Notes: generated by a model not told the origin, from the sequence alone. A DNA stretch of 64,000 bases from Bradyrhizobium jicamae (GCF_018130695.1 NZ_JAFCJX010000025.1:1-64000); one strand, 5' to 3'. Shown: positions 52,071 to 61,495, counted from the first letter of the stretch. Translations and numbers: made by a program.

Positions 52071-52810
52071 GCGCCGTCCTCGAAGTCAGCGGCATCAAGA
52101 AGAGCTTTGGCGGCATCACCGCCGTCGACGGCGTCAGCTTCGACGTCCACGAGGGCGAGATCCTCGGCCTGATCGGCCCCAACGGCTGCGGCAAGTCGAC
52201 CTTGTTCAACTGCATCCTCGGCCAACTCACGCCAAGCGGCGGCGAGGTCAAGGTCGACGGTAAGGTCGTCACCGGCCTGCGTCCGTCCGAGCTGAACAAG
52301 CTCGGCGTCAGCCGCACCTTCCAGCTCTTGCAGGTGTTCCCAAAACTGTCGGTGCGCGAGAATCTGATCCTCGCCGGGCAGGAGCATCAGGGCAACATGG
52401 CCTCGCGCCTGTTCGGTCCGTCCGACGCGGGGCTTTCCGGCGCGGCGGACCAGATGATCGGCTTCTTCAAGCTCGACCATCTCGCCACCGAGCAGGCTGG
52501 CGGTCTGTCCTACGGCCAGCAGAAGCTGCTCGACGTCGCGATGGCCTTCATGGGTGGGCCGCGGCTGGTGCTGCTGGACGAGCCTGCAGGCGGCGTCAAC
52601 CTCACCATGCTCGGCGATCTCAAGGAGCGGCTGGCGGCGATCAACCGCGAGAAGCGGGCCACCTTCGTCGTGATCGAGCACAACATGGAATTCGTGATGT
52701 CGCTGTGCACGCGCGTCATGGTGATGGCGGAAGGCAAGGTGCTGGCGATGGGCAAACCGAACGAAGTCCGCGCCAATCCCGCCGTCATCGAAGCTTATTT
52801 GGGTCACTGA
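52067..52810 (+). CDS. branched-chain/aromatic ABC transporter ATP-binding protein, LivG-type
   Basis: This 247-residue ATPase has Walker A GPNGCGKST, signature LSYGQQKLLDVAMA (the LivG variant), Walker B LVLLDEPAGGVN and H-loop VIEHNMEFV. It energises the importer together with the LivF-type ATPase that follows after 10 nt. Its start overlaps the LivM-type stop. Confidence 0.92.
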   Translation: MSAVLEVSGIKKSFGGITAVDGVSFDVHEGEILGLIGPNGCGKSTLFNCILGQLTPSGGEVKVDGKVVTGLRPSELNKLGVSRTFQLLQVFPKLSVRENLILAGQEHQGNMASRLFGPSDAGLSGAADQMIGFFKLDHLATEQAGGLSYGQQKLLDVAMAFMGGPRLVLLDEPAGGVNLTMLGDLKERLAAINREKRATFVVIEHNMEFVMSLCTRVMVMAEGKVLAMGKPNEVRANPAVIEAYLGH

Positions 52811-52820
52811 GGAGCCGGCG

Positions 52821-53558
52821 ATGAGCGAAATCATCCTGGACGTTCAAAACCTGGTCGGTGGCTACGGCAAGATGACGATCCTGAACGGCACCACGTTCCA
52901 GGTGCCGGCCGGATCGATCACCACCGTGATCGGCCCGAATGGCGCCGGCAAGTCGACGGTGTTCAAGGCGATCTTCGGCCTGCTCAAGCTGCGCGAAGGC
53001 AAGGTCACCTTCAAGGGCCGCGACGTCACGGGCTTGAGCCAGCGCGAGCTATTGCGCGCCGGCATCTGCTACGTGCCGCAGGGCCGCAACATCTTCCCCG
53101 AGTTGACGGTGCGTCACAACATCCAGCTCGGCGCCGTGGTTGCCGAAAATATCCCCGATCTGCCCGCGCGGATCGAAGCTGCGCTCGACAAATTCCCGGT
53201 GCTGCGCAGGAAAGCCAATCAGCAGGCCTCGACATTGTCGGGCGGCGAGCAGAAGCAGCTCGAGATCGTCCGCGGCCTGCTGCTCGATCCGCAGCTCGTG
53301 CTGATCGACGAGCCCTCGATCGGGCTGTCGCCGCTGATGGTGCAGCAGACCTTCGACATCCTGAAAGAATTGCGCAACCGCGGCGTCTCGATCCTGATGA
53401 TCGAGCAGAACGCGCGTTCGGCGCTGGAGATTTCCGACTACGGCATCGTGCTGGAGCTTGGCCGCACACGGCTGGTCGATCGCGCCGAAAAGGTGCTGAA
53501 CGATCCGCGCATCGGCCAGTTGTTCCTGGGCGGCGCCATGGAGGACAGCGCGGCCTGA
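52821..53558 (+). CDS. branched-chain/aromatic ABC transporter ATP-binding protein, LivF-type
   Basis: This 245-residue ATPase has Walker A GPNGAGKST, signature LSGGEQKQLEIVRGLL, Walker B LVLIDEPSIGLSP and IEQNARSALEIS, the LivF pattern. GGAG lies before the ATG at 52821. It completes the five-gene importer. The quiC-type gene follows after 31 nt in the same direction and is probably in the same transcript. Confidence 0.92.
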   Translation: MSEIILDVQNLVGGYGKMTILNGTTFQVPAGSITTVIGPNGAGKSTVFKAIFGLLKLREGKVTFKGRDVTGLSQRELLRAGICYVPQGRNIFPELTVRHNIQLGAVVAENIPDLPARIEAALDKFPVLRRKANQQASTLSGGEQKQLEIVRGLLLDPQLVLIDEPSIGLSPLMVQQTFDILKELRNRGVSILMIEQNARSALEISDYGIVLELGRTRLVDRAEKVLNDPRIGQLFLGGAMEDSAA

Positions 53559-53589
53559 CGCGCATACCACCAAATTTGTGGAGCACAAC

Positions 53590-55449
53590 ATGAACACGCT
53601 CTCGATCGCCACCGTCTGTCTCTCCGGCTCGCTCGACGAAAAGCTGCGCGCGATCGCCGCCGCCGGCTTCCAGGAGGTCGAGATCTTCGAGAACGACCTG
53701 CTGACGTTCAACGGCAGCCCGCGCGACGTCGGCCAGATGTGCCGCGACCTCAATCTGAAGATCTGCGCGTTCCAGCCGTTCCGCGATTTCGAGGGCATGC
53801 CCGAGCCGCAGCGTGCGCGCAACTTCGCCCGCGCCGAGCGCAAGTTCGACCTGATGGCCGAGCTGCAGACCGATCTGATGCTGGTCTGCAGCAACGTTTC
53901 GCCGGCGTCACTCGGCGGCATCGATCGCGCGGCCGCCGATTTCCATGAGCTCGGGGATCTCGCCGCCTCGCGCGGTTTGCGTGTCGGCTACGAGGCGCTG
54001 GCCTGGGGCCGTCACGTCAACGACTATCGCGACGCCTGGGAGATCGTGCGCCGCGCCGATCACAAATCGATCGGCGTCATCCTCGACAGTTTTCACACGT
54101 TGGCGCCGGCACTGCCGGTCGGCGCGATCCGCTCGATCCCGGCCGACAAGATATTTCTCGTGCAGCTGGCTGACGCGCCGAAGCTCGGCCTCGACGTGCT
54201 GTCCTGGAGCCGGCACTTCCGCTGCTTCCCCGGCCAGGGCGATCTGCCGGTCGGCGATTTCCTCGCCGCGGTCCGTGCCACCGGCTATTCCGGCCCGCTG
54301 TCGCACGAGATCTTCAACGATCAGTTCCGCGCCGGCTCGGCGGTGCGCACCGCGACCGACGGCCTGCGCTCGCTGATCCTGCTCGATGACGCTGCGCCGG
54401 CATCCGGGACGCCGCTGCAACCGAGGGCGCAGAGCCGTGGTGTCGGCTTCATCGAATTCGCGGTCAGCGATGCCAAGGCGACGTCGCTCGCGACGCTGCT
54501 CGGCCAGCTCGGTTTCCGCAAGACCGGCGCGCATCGCAGCAAGGATGTCGAGCGCTGGTCGCAGGGCCAGATCGATCTCGTGATCAATTCCGAGCCCGAC
54601 GGCTTTGCCCATTCGCATTATCTCACCCATGGCGCCGGCGTCTGCGCCATCGCGCTCGATGTCGACAATGCCGCCAAGACCATGGCGCGCGCCGAGGCGC
54701 TGAAGGCGCGCACCTTCTATACGCCGGTCGGGCCGGGGGAATTGGAAATCCCCGCGATCCGCGGCGTCGGCGGCAGCCTGCTGTATTTCCTGGAGGATGC
54801 CGGCAAGAACTGGGATCTCGATTTCGAACCGCTGCACAGCGATGCTGCGGCCGACCAGCTCGATGTGGTCGACCACATCTCGCAGTCGATGCCCTACGAC
54901 GAGATGCTGTCGTGGCTGCTGTTCTATACCGGCATCCTCGATCTCGAGCGGCTGCCGCAGATGGAGATCGCCGATCCCGTCGGCCTCGTGCAGAGCCAGG
55001 CGCTGATCAATCCGAGCCAGAGCCTGCGCATGGTGCTGAACGGGTCCTCGGCGACGCGCACGCTGTCGGCGCGCTTCATCAACGAATTCTTCGGCTCAGG
55101 CGTTCAGCACGTCGCCTTCTCCTGCGGCGATATCTTCGCCGCCGTGGCGGCGATGCGCGCCCGCGGCGCGGACTTCCTGAAGATCCCCGACAATTACTAT
55201 GACGACATCGAAGCCAAGTATGGCCTCGATGCCGCGACCATGCAGGCGCTGCGCGACAACCAGATCCTGTATGACCGCGAAGGCGACGGCGAATTCTTCC
55301 AGGTCTACACCCACGCCGTCGACGACCGCTTCTTCTTCGAGATCGTCGAGCGCCGCAACTATCACGGCTTTGGCGCCGCCAACGCCGCGGTCCGTCTCGC
55401 GGCACAGACCCGCGAGTCGCGGCCGCTGACGATGCCGCGGATGGATTGA
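53590..55449 (+). CDS. quiC: 3-dehydroshikimate dehydratase, QuiC-type two-domain enzyme
   Basis: This 619-residue fusion joins an N-terminal xylose-isomerase-like TIM barrel (1-265) to a C-terminal 4-hydroxyphenylpyruvate-dioxygenase-like (vicinal oxygen chelate) half (about 285-600). The barrel has the metal-ligand set expected for dehydroshikimate dehydratases: Glu135 (GYEALAWG), Asp166 (LDSFHT), Gln192 (LVQLADAP) and Glu240 (SHEIFND). It converts 3-dehydroshikimate to protocatechuate, the PcaHG substrate. The C-terminal half shows motifs such as VQHVAFSCGDI and FFEIVERRNYHGFG. The start at 53590 follows GTGGAG. Databases often give the vaguer name sugar-phosphate isomerase/HPPD family. 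Confidence 0.85.
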   Translation: MNTLSIATVCLSGSLDEKLRAIAAAGFQEVEIFENDLLTFNGSPRDVGQMCRDLNLKICAFQPFRDFEGMPEPQRARNFARAERKFDLMAELQTDLMLVCSNVSPASLGGIDRAAADFHELGDLAASRGLRVGYEALAWGRHVNDYRDAWEIVRRADHKSIGVILDSFHTLAPALPVGAIRSIPADKIFLVQLADAPKLGLDVLSWSRHFRCFPGQGDLPVGDFLAAVRATGYSGPLSHEIFNDQFRAGSAVRTATDGLRSLILLDDAAPASGTPLQPRAQSRGVGFIEFAVSDAKATSLATLLGQLGFRKTGAHRSKDVERWSQGQIDLVINSEPDGFAHSHYLTHGAGVCAIALDVDNAAKTMARAEALKARTFYTPVGPGELEIPAIRGVGGSLLYFLEDAGKNWDLDFEPLHSDAAADQLDVVDHISQSMPYDEMLSWLLFYTGILDLERLPQMEIADPVGLVQSQALINPSQSLRMVLNGSSATRTLSARFINEFFGSGVQHVAFSCGDIFAAVAAMRARGADFLKIPDNYYDDIEAKYGLDAATMQALRDNQILYDREGDGEFFQVYTHAVDDRFFFEIVERRNYHGFGAANAAVRLAAQTRESRPLTMPRMD

Positions 55450-55487
55450 CGCGCACATGACACGAGGTCGAGCGGCATCGGTGGTTC

Positions 55488-55640
55488 ACCTCTCCCCTTG
55501 TGGGAGAGGTCGGCTCGCATCGTCAGATGCGAGTCGGGTGAGGGGTATCTCTCCACGCGTAATACTCTCTCCGTCTGAGCTCGCGGAGAGATACCCCTCA
55601 TCCGGCGCTGCGCGCCACCTTCTCCCACAAGGGGAGAAGG
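55488..55640. repeat. family E inverted repeat
   Basis: ACCTCTCCCCTTGTGGGAGA at the left and TCTCCCACAAGGGGAGAAGG at the right are mirror ends. Inner arms are GGTGAGGGGTATCTCTCC and GGAGAGATACCCCTCATCC. It fills most of the 291-nt gap between the quiC and tannase-family genes and could end or attenuate transcription between them. Confidence 0.8.
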
Positions 55641-55740
55641 TACAGCAGAGCTTGCCGCACGAGATCAGCACTGCAACCACTTTCCCTGATGGGATGAGGT
55701 GACAGCGAGACCGATTACAAACAACAAGATAAGGGAGAGA

Positions 55741-57570
55741 ATGATGCCGATCGCGCGAAAGAATCTTTGGGCGTTGCTGCTGCTGGCCGCGTCTTGTCAG
55801 GTCACGTCGGCGTCCGCCGAACCGATGGCCTGCGACGACGGCATCAAGGCCGCCTTCCATCCGGACGAGGTCACGACCGTCATCGCCGTCCGTCAGGTCA
55901 AGAAGGGCGATGAATTGCTCGCGCCCGACGCGCCGAAGCCAATCACGGCTGCGGCTGACCTCTGCCTGGTGAAGCTGCTGGTCGGCCCCGGCGTCACCGC
56001 CGAGAAGGACAAGACCGCGCGCTCATATTCGGAAGGCATCGGCATCGAGGTCTGGCTGCCGACGACGGCGAACTGGAACGAGCGTATCCGCAACTATGGT
56101 GGCGGCGGTTGGGTCGGCGGCGGGCACCGTTATGCCGACAAGATCGGCAGCAAGGTGCCGGCGATCGTCAACGCCAATATCGGTTATGCCTCGGGCACGA
56201 CTGATGCCGGCCAGCCCTGGTATCAGGACGGCTCGTTCGCCTTCCTGTCCGATGGCAAGGTCAACGCCGAAGGCATGCGCGACTTTGCGGTGCGCGCGAT
56301 GGTCGAGCAGGCGGTCAAGACCAGGGCGCTGGTCAACCTCTACTACGGCAAGGCGCCGCAATTCGTCTATTACGACGGCCACTCGCAGGGCGGCCGCCAG
56401 GGCCTGAAGATCCTGCAGGACTATCCCGAGCTCTATGACGGCTACATGATCGCGCAGCCGGCGCCGAACATCGCGAAGTTCGGCACCACCTCGCTCTATC
56501 CGCAGATCGTGATGAAGACCGAGCTCGGCTTCACCGCGATCAACAAGCCGGAGGCCGCTGCTTTCGCCGCCAAGGTCGAGGCCGCCAACAAGCGCGCGGT
56601 CGCGGCGTGCGACAAGGCCGGCCTCGGCTTCCTGCTCGATCCCTTCAGCTGCGACTACAATCCCGCACGCGATGCGGCGCTGCTCTGCGCCGGCGAGGCG
56701 GGCGACGGTGTGACCGGCAGCAATGCCGACAAGGCGGTCTGCATGAGTGCGAAGGAAGCGGGTGCGCTGAACAAGATCTGGTACGGCGCGAGCCGCGACG
56801 GCAGCGTCGATCCGGCGCAGACGGCGGAGGCTCGCGGCGGCAAGGCGTTGGGCGCGAAGCAGCTGTGGTGGACCTTCACCAGGGGCACCTCGATCTCGAT
56901 GCAGATCAAGAGCGCCTCGACCGACAATTTCGCGCTGGGACTGCAGGACGTCAGCTACGCCGCGGGTCCTGATGCGACCTCGGGTATTCCGATCACCAAT
57001 AGCTCGACCGCCACGCGCAACCGCTGGCTTGAGCTCGATTACGCTGGCTTCGCCGCCGGCGTCGACAAGAACGTGGAGCTGCAGCCGACGCTGTTCAGCA
57101 ACCTCATCACCGACAAGGCCGACCTGACCAAGCTGCGCGATCTCGGCCGCAAGGTGATCGTGTGGAGCGGGCTTGCCGACGATGCGATCCCGCCCGCCGG
57201 CAATGTCAACTATCACGAGCGCGTGCTGGCCGCGATGGGCGGCGATGCCGAGGTCGGCAAGTTCATGCGGATGTATCTCGTGCCCGGCGTCGCGCATTCC
57301 TCGCAAGGCCGCCCCTACACCGTCACCGGCAAGGACGACGCCGTACCGCTGCCGAAGCTGCCGGGCAATGCCAACCAGACGCCGACCCGCGACAAGGACC
57401 AGTTCTTCTCGGCGCTGACCGACTGGGTGGAGAAGGGCATTGCGCCCGGCGAGATCATGCTGACGTCGCGCGACGGCAGCGTCAGCTATCCCATCTGCGT
57501 CTATCCGAAGCGGACGACATGGGACGGCCACGGCCCGGTGACGCAGGCGGCGAGCTTTGGGTGCAAGTAG
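55741..57570 (+). CDS. tannase/feruloyl esterase family alpha/beta hydrolase
   Basis: This 609-residue exported hydrolase of the tannase/feruloyl-esterase family releases phenolic acids such as ferulate or gallate from plant esters. The signal peptide covers about residues 1-27 (cut near ASA). The catalytic serine lies in YYDGHSQGGRQG. The acid lies in VWSGLADDAIPPAG and the base in PGVAHSS. Several cysteines suit disulfides outside the cytoplasm. GGGAG precedes the ATGs at 55741 and 55744. Its place after protocatechuate-forming genes supports use of plant phenolics. Confidence 0.85.
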   Translation: MMPIARKNLWALLLLAASCQVTSASAEPMACDDGIKAAFHPDEVTTVIAVRQVKKGDELLAPDAPKPITAAADLCLVKLLVGPGVTAEKDKTARSYSEGIGIEVWLPTTANWNERIRNYGGGGWVGGGHRYADKIGSKVPAIVNANIGYASGTTDAGQPWYQDGSFAFLSDGKVNAEGMRDFAVRAMVEQAVKTRALVNLYYGKAPQFVYYDGHSQGGRQGLKILQDYPELYDGYMIAQPAPNIAKFGTTSLYPQIVMKTELGFTAINKPEAAAFAAKVEAANKRAVAACDKAGLGFLLDPFSCDYNPARDAALLCAGEAGDGVTGSNADKAVCMSAKEAGALNKIWYGASRDGSVDPAQTAEARGGKALGAKQLWWTFTRGTSISMQIKSASTDNFALGLQDVSYAAGPDATSGIPITNSSTATRNRWLELDYAGFAAGVDKNVELQPTLFSNLITDKADLTKLRDLGRKVIVWSGLADDAIPPAGNVNYHERVLAAMGGDAEVGKFMRMYLVPGVAHSSQGRPYTVTGKDDAVPLPKLPGNANQTPTRDKDQFFSALTDWVEKGIAPGEIMLTSRDGSVSYPICVYPKRTTWDGHGPVTQAASFGCK

Positions 57571-57600
57571 GGCGCTTGATGCGCGGCAAAATCTATCCAC

Positions 57601-57626
57601 GTCGTCCTGGCTTTCGCCAGGACGAC
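57601..57626. terminator. minimal family B hairpin acting as bidirectional terminator
   Basis: GTCGTCCTGG (57601-57610) and CCAGGACGAC (57617-57626) make a perfect 10-bp stem with a CTTTCG loop. It is the shortest member of family B. It lies between the stops of two convergent genes (57570 and 57657), where it could end both transcripts, though T-runs are poor. Confidence 0.6.
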
Positions 57627-57656
57627 GGCTGTGAGTGCCGCAAGTGCTCGCGAAAA

Positions 57657-59216
57657 TTACTCCATCACCGCGGCATGATCCGACGGCGTGGCGGACTGCG
57701 CGCGCAGCGTGGCCTTGGTCGAGCCGATCATGATCGCGAGCGGGATGGTGACCAGCACGAACAGCATCACCAGCTGGTAGTCGTGCGAGAAGGCGATGAT
57801 CTGCGATTGCGCGGCGACCATCCGGTCGGCCATGGCACGGCCGGCGTCGGTGTTGAGGTTGATCATCGCCGCAACGTCAGGCATCTGCAGCGCGTGATTG
57901 AACGGGTTGATGTGCTCGGACAGCTTGGCGTAGACCCGCCGCGAGCCTTCCGTCAGCTGTGCAATCACGATGGAGATGCCGACCGAGCTCGCGACGTTGC
58001 GGACCAGGGTCAGCATCGAGGTGCCGTCGGTGCGCAGATGGTTCGGCAGCGTCAGGAACGCGACCGTCGATAGCGGCACGAAGACGAGGCCGAAGCCAAA
58101 GCCCTGGATGATGCTGACGGTCACGATCTCCGGCGCCTGGGTCATGTCGGTCCAGCCAGTCATCTGGAACAGCGAGGCGGCGGTCAAGCTGAGGCCGGCG
58201 ATGATCAGCGTGCGCGCCTCGAAATAGCGCATCATGCGGCCGACCAGCATCATCGCGACGAAGGTGCCGCAGCCGCGGCTCGCCAGCAGCAGGCCGGCGG
58301 TGATGATGGGATAGTTGATCACGTTCTGCAGGTAGGGCGAGGACAACGCCATGGTCGAGAACAGCACCAGCCCCATCACGGTCATGAAGACGATGCCGCC
58401 GACGAAGTTCCGATCCTTGAACAGCGCGAACTGGATGAACGGTCGCGACGTCGTCAGCGAATGGGCGAAGAAATAATAGAAGCCGACCGCGGAGACGATG
58501 AACTCGGCGATGATCTCGTTGGATTCCAGCCAGCCGAGCTGCTCGCCGCGGTCGAGCGCGAGCTGTAGCGAGCCGATCGCAACCGCCAGCGCCGTGAAGC
58601 CGAACCAGTCGAAGCGCAGTTCGAGGTTCTTCTTGGTCTCGTCCATGAAGATGATCAGGCCGAGCACGGTGATGGCGCCGAACGGCAGGTTGACGAAGAA
58701 CACCCAGTGCCAGGAATAGGTCTCGGTCAGCCAGGCACCGAGCGACGGCCCCATGATCGGGCCCATCATCACGCCCATGCCCCAGATCGCCATTGCCTTG
58801 GCGCGCTCATGCAGCGCGTAGGAGTCGAGCATCACCGCCTGCGACAGCGGCACCAGCGCCGCGCCGAACACGCCCTGCAGCAGGCGGAACAGCACCATCT
58901 GGCTGATGTCCTGCGCAAGGCCGCACATCACGGACGCCATGGTGAAACCGGCGGAGCAGATGATGAAGATGCGCTTGCGGCCGTAGCGGTTGGCGATCCA
59001 GCCGACCGGCGCCGTCATGATCGCGGCGGCGACGATGTAGGAGGTCAGCACCCAGTTGATCTGGTCCTGCGAGGCCGACAGCGTGCCCTGCATGTAGGGC
59101 AGCGCGACGTTGGCGATCGTGGTGTCGAGCGCCTGCATGATCGTCGCCGTCATGGCGCAGATCGTCACCATGTTCCGGCGCAGGCCGGGAACGGCTGACG
59201 GTGACGGCGCGCTCAT
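57657..59216 (-). CDS. DHA2-family MFS multidrug exporter (EmrB-like)
   Basis: This 519-residue exporter has 14 predicted helices. Motif D1 is LDTTIANVALPYMQG near residues 30-44, and motif A is GWIANRYGRKRIF near 77-89. GPSLGAWLTETYSWHWVFFVNLPFG (motif C and following) marks EmrB/QacA proteins. It works with the HlyD-type protein encoded 4 nt upstream to pump hydrophobic compounds across both membranes. It is the last gene of a marR-emrA-emrB-like operon. Confidence 0.92.
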   Translation of the reverse strand: MSAPSPSAVPGLRRNMVTICAMTATIMQALDTTIANVALPYMQGTLSASQDQINWVLTSYIVAAAIMTAPVGWIANRYGRKRIFIICSAGFTMASVMCGLAQDISQMVLFRLLQGVFGAALVPLSQAVMLDSYALHERAKAMAIWGMGVMMGPIMGPSLGAWLTETYSWHWVFFVNLPFGAITVLGLIIFMDETKKNLELRFDWFGFTALAVAIGSLQLALDRGEQLGWLESNEIIAEFIVSAVGFYYFFAHSLTTSRPFIQFALFKDRNFVGGIVFMTVMGLVLFSTMALSSPYLQNVINYPIITAGLLLASRGCGTFVAMMLVGRMMRYFEARTLIIAGLSLTAASLFQMTGWTDMTQAPEIVTVSIIQGFGFGLVFVPLSTVAFLTLPNHLRTDGTSMLTLVRNVASSVGISIVIAQLTEGSRRVYAKLSEHINPFNHALQMPDVAAMINLNTDAGRAMADRMVAAQSQIIAFSHDYQLVMLFVLVTIPLAIMIGSTKATLRAQSATPSDHAAVME

Positions 59217-59220
59217 CGCG

Positions 59221-60384
59221 TCAGTCCTGGTGCGCCGGCGCAGGCGCCAGCCCGAACAGGCCGGCCAGCGTGCGGCGATGGTTGGTGTCGACGGTGACGT
59301 AGACGCTCATGCCGGCCTTCAGCTTCTGAACGTATTTGTCGTTCTTGTCGAAATAGATCCGGATCGGCACGCGCTGCACGATCTTGACGAAATTGCCGGT
59401 GGCATTCTGCGGCGGCAGGATCGCGAACTGCGCGCCGGTACCGGGCGACAGCGAGCCGACCGTGCCCTTGAAGACATGGTTCGGAAACGCGTCGACCTCG
59501 AGATCAACGGGCTGGCCGACCGCGACATAGGTGAAGTCGCTTTCCTTCGGGTTGGCGTCGACCCAGGGATTGGCGATGTCGATCACCGAGAATACCGGCG
59601 TGCCGGCGGCGACGAAGCGGCCGAGCTGAATCTGGTCGACTTGCGTGGCGATGCCCGCCATCGGCGCGCGCAGCACGGTGTGGTCGAGATTGCGCTGGGC
59701 GATGCCGAGCGCGGCCTTGGCCTGGGCGTAGGGCGGAAACTTCTCCAGCGGCAGATTGGGATCGCCGAGCAGCTGCGCCTTGGCGTTGGAGAGTTGCTGC
59801 TTGACGAACTGCGCCTGCGCGCCGGCGGTGACGAGGCTGGTCGCGGAATTATCGAGGTCAAGCTGCGAGCCGACTTTCTGGTTGACCAGCGCGGTCTTGC
59901 GCTCGACGTCGCGCTGCTTCAGGTCGACGCCCTGCTGGGCGAGGTCGAGCATCTGGCCGTAGATCTTGATGTTGGCGACGAGGTTGTCATAGGTCGTCTT
60001 GGCCTGCGCGAGATTGGCCTGGGCCTGGTCGACCGCGAGCTGGAACGGCTCGGGGTCGATCTCGAACAGCACGTCGCCTTCCTTGACCGCCTGTCCCTCC
60101 TTCACCACCACCTTGGTGATCTTGCCGGAGATGTCGGGCGTGATCAGCACCTTCTGCGCGCCGACATAGGCATCGTCGGTGGTCACGTAGCGGCCGCCAT
60201 TGAGATAGAACACGATGCCGGCGACCGCTGCGACCGACGGCAGCACGACCAGCAGCAGGAAGCGGCGATAGCGGCGCAGTCCCGCGAGCAGGCGGCGGCG
60301 CGGCTCGGCGGCGAGCTTCTGCGGCGGCGCAGACGGAGCCTTGTCTTTCTGCTCGGGCGGAAATTTGAGGACGGGATCAGCCAT
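59221..60384 (-). CDS. HlyD/EmrA-family membrane fusion protein
   Basis: This 387-residue protein has one N-terminal membrane helix (about 40-62) and then YVTTDDAYVGAQKVLITPDISGKI, the EmrA signature. A coiled-coil hairpin spans about 110-210, and a beta-barrel ends near SPGTGAQFAILPPQNATGNFVKIVQRVPIRI. It bridges EmrB to an outer-membrane channel. AAAGGAG precedes the ATG at 60384. The start overlaps the marR end by 8 nt. Confidence 0.92.
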   Translation of the reverse strand: MADPVLKFPPEQKDKAPSAPPQKLAAEPRRRLLAGLRRYRRFLLLVVLPSVAAVAGIVFYLNGGRYVTTDDAYVGAQKVLITPDISGKITKVVVKEGQAVKEGDVLFEIDPEPFQLAVDQAQANLAQAKTTYDNLVANIKIYGQMLDLAQQGVDLKQRDVERKTALVNQKVGSQLDLDNSATSLVTAGAQAQFVKQQLSNAKAQLLGDPNLPLEKFPPYAQAKAALGIAQRNLDHTVLRAPMAGIATQVDQIQLGRFVAAGTPVFSVIDIANPWVDANPKESDFTYVAVGQPVDLEVDAFPNHVFKGTVGSLSPGTGAQFAILPPQNATGNFVKIVQRVPIRIYFDKNDKYVQKLKAGMSVYVTVDTNHRRTLAGLFGLAPAPAHQD

Positions 60385-60856
60385 AGCGCTGCTCCTTTCG
60401 GGAGGCTTCGCCGGCCGGGGACTGGATGGCATTGCGAACGTTTTCCTTGATGTCTTCGAGCTGGCCGAGCAGGCGATGCGCGTCGGCGGGATTGATGCCC
60501 TCGAGCGCGGTCGCGGTGAGTTCGGCGCGGAGTCCTGCGAGCTTGCCGAGCAGCGGGCGCGCGGCCTTCTTCAGATAGAGTCGGTTGACGCGGCGGTCGT
60601 TCTCGTCGCCGCGGCGCTCGATCAGGCCGGCATCGCACAGCTTGTCGATCAGCCGCGTCAGCGTGATCGGCTGCATCTCCATCTGCTCGGCGAGTTCCGT
60701 CTGCTTCAGGCCTTCCTCGCGTTCCACCTTGGCCAGCACCGCCCATTGCGCGCGGGTAATGCCGTAACGCGCGGCCTCCTTGTCGGCGTAGACCCGGATC
60801 AGCCGGAACACCTCGCCGAGCGTGAACAGGAAATTGGTTTCCACGGAACCCCGCAT
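60377..60856 (-). CDS. MarR-family transcriptional regulator of the efflux operon
   Basis: This 159-residue regulator has a winged HTH (LKQTELAEQMEMQPITLTRLIDKLCDAGLIERRGDENDRRVNRLYL), close to the EmrR/SlyA branch. It probably represses the marR-emrA-emrB operon until a phenolic or hydrophobic effector binds. GGAGG lies 8 nt before ATG 60856. ATG 60871 is an alternative, but it lies within the repeated ATAAGCT motif. Closeness to an aromatic-degradation island fits, but the ligand is not known. Confidence 0.88.
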   Translation of the reverse strand: MRGSVETNFLFTLGEVFRLIRVYADKEAARYGITRAQWAVLAKVEREEGLKQTELAEQMEMQPITLTRLIDKLCDAGLIERRGDENDRRVNRLYLKKAARPLLGKLAGLRAELTATALEGINPADAHRLLGQLEDIKENVRNAIQSPAGEASRKEQRYG

Positions 60857-60869
60857 GCCGCCTGCCTCC

Positions 60870-60892
60870 ATAAGCTCCCAATATAATAAGCT
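60870..60892. promoter_or_regulatory. repeated ATAAGCT motif upstream of marR
   Basis: ATAAGCT occurs at 60870-60876 and again at 60886-60892, 16 nt apart, flanking an AT-rich centre. It is placed like an operator or promoter for the marR-efflux operon. The arrangement is a direct repeat, whereas most MarR sites are inverted, so this is tentative. Confidence 0.35.
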
Positions 60893-61009
60893 TGCTCATG
60901 ATTTCTGCATGCGGGGTTAACGGGAGCCAGCCCCGCGCTCGGGGCATGGCTGGGCGCCGCTGGCGCGCGGGCTTTGGGAATGGGCGCCAAAATGCTACAA
61001 ACCGCCCCG

Positions 61010-61495
61010 ATGAGCCTCGCCAAGCCGACATTCCCGGCCCCCGATCATGACCACGGTCGCTGCACCGCGGAGGCGATGTCGCATGCCGAGCAGGTCTGTA
61101 GCCGGCGCGCGCAGAAGTTCACGCCGATCCGGCGCCACGTGCTGCAGGCGTTGCTGTCGAGCCACCGGCCGCTCGGCGCCTATGAGGTAATCGACGAGCT
61201 CGCGAAAGCGATGCCGCGGCCGGCGCCGATCACGGTGTATCGCGCGCTGGATTTCCTGATGGAGAACGGCCTCGTGCATCGCATCGAGAGCCGCAACGCG
61301 TTTCTCGCCTGCGCACATGATCATGACGAGACCTCGATGGTCGCGTTCCTGATCTGCGACCGCTGCGGCGCGGTCGGCGAAATTCCGGCAGCTCCCGTGG
61401 CGCAGAGCCTGAAGGCCGCCGCGCGCGCCACCGGCTTTGCGCCAAAGCTCTCCGTCGTCGAGATCGCCGGCACCTGCGCCCATTGTCAGAAATAA
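61010..61495 (+). CDS. zur: Fur-family regulator, Zur-like
   Basis: This 161-residue metalloregulator of the Fur superfamily has a DNA-binding helix around TVYRALDFLMENGLVHRI (76-92). Two structural zinc pairs are visible: Cys116/Cys119 in ICDRCGAVGE and Cys156/Cys159 in CAHCQK, the pattern of Zur proteins. The His/Asp-rich ACAHDHDE supplies sensor ligands. Zur represses zinc uptake genes when zinc is sufficient. None is adjacent here. The start is uncertain (60974, 60992 or 61010); 61010 gives the usual length. It overlaps no neighbour and precedes a DMT exporter. Confidence 0.8.
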   Translation: MSLAKPTFPAPDHDHGRCTAEAMSHAEQVCSRRAQKFTPIRRHVLQALLSSHRPLGAYEVIDELAKAMPRPAPITVYRALDFLMENGLVHRIESRNAFLACAHDHDETSMVAFLICDRCGAVGEIPAAPVAQSLKAAARATGFAPKLSVVEIAGTCAHCQK

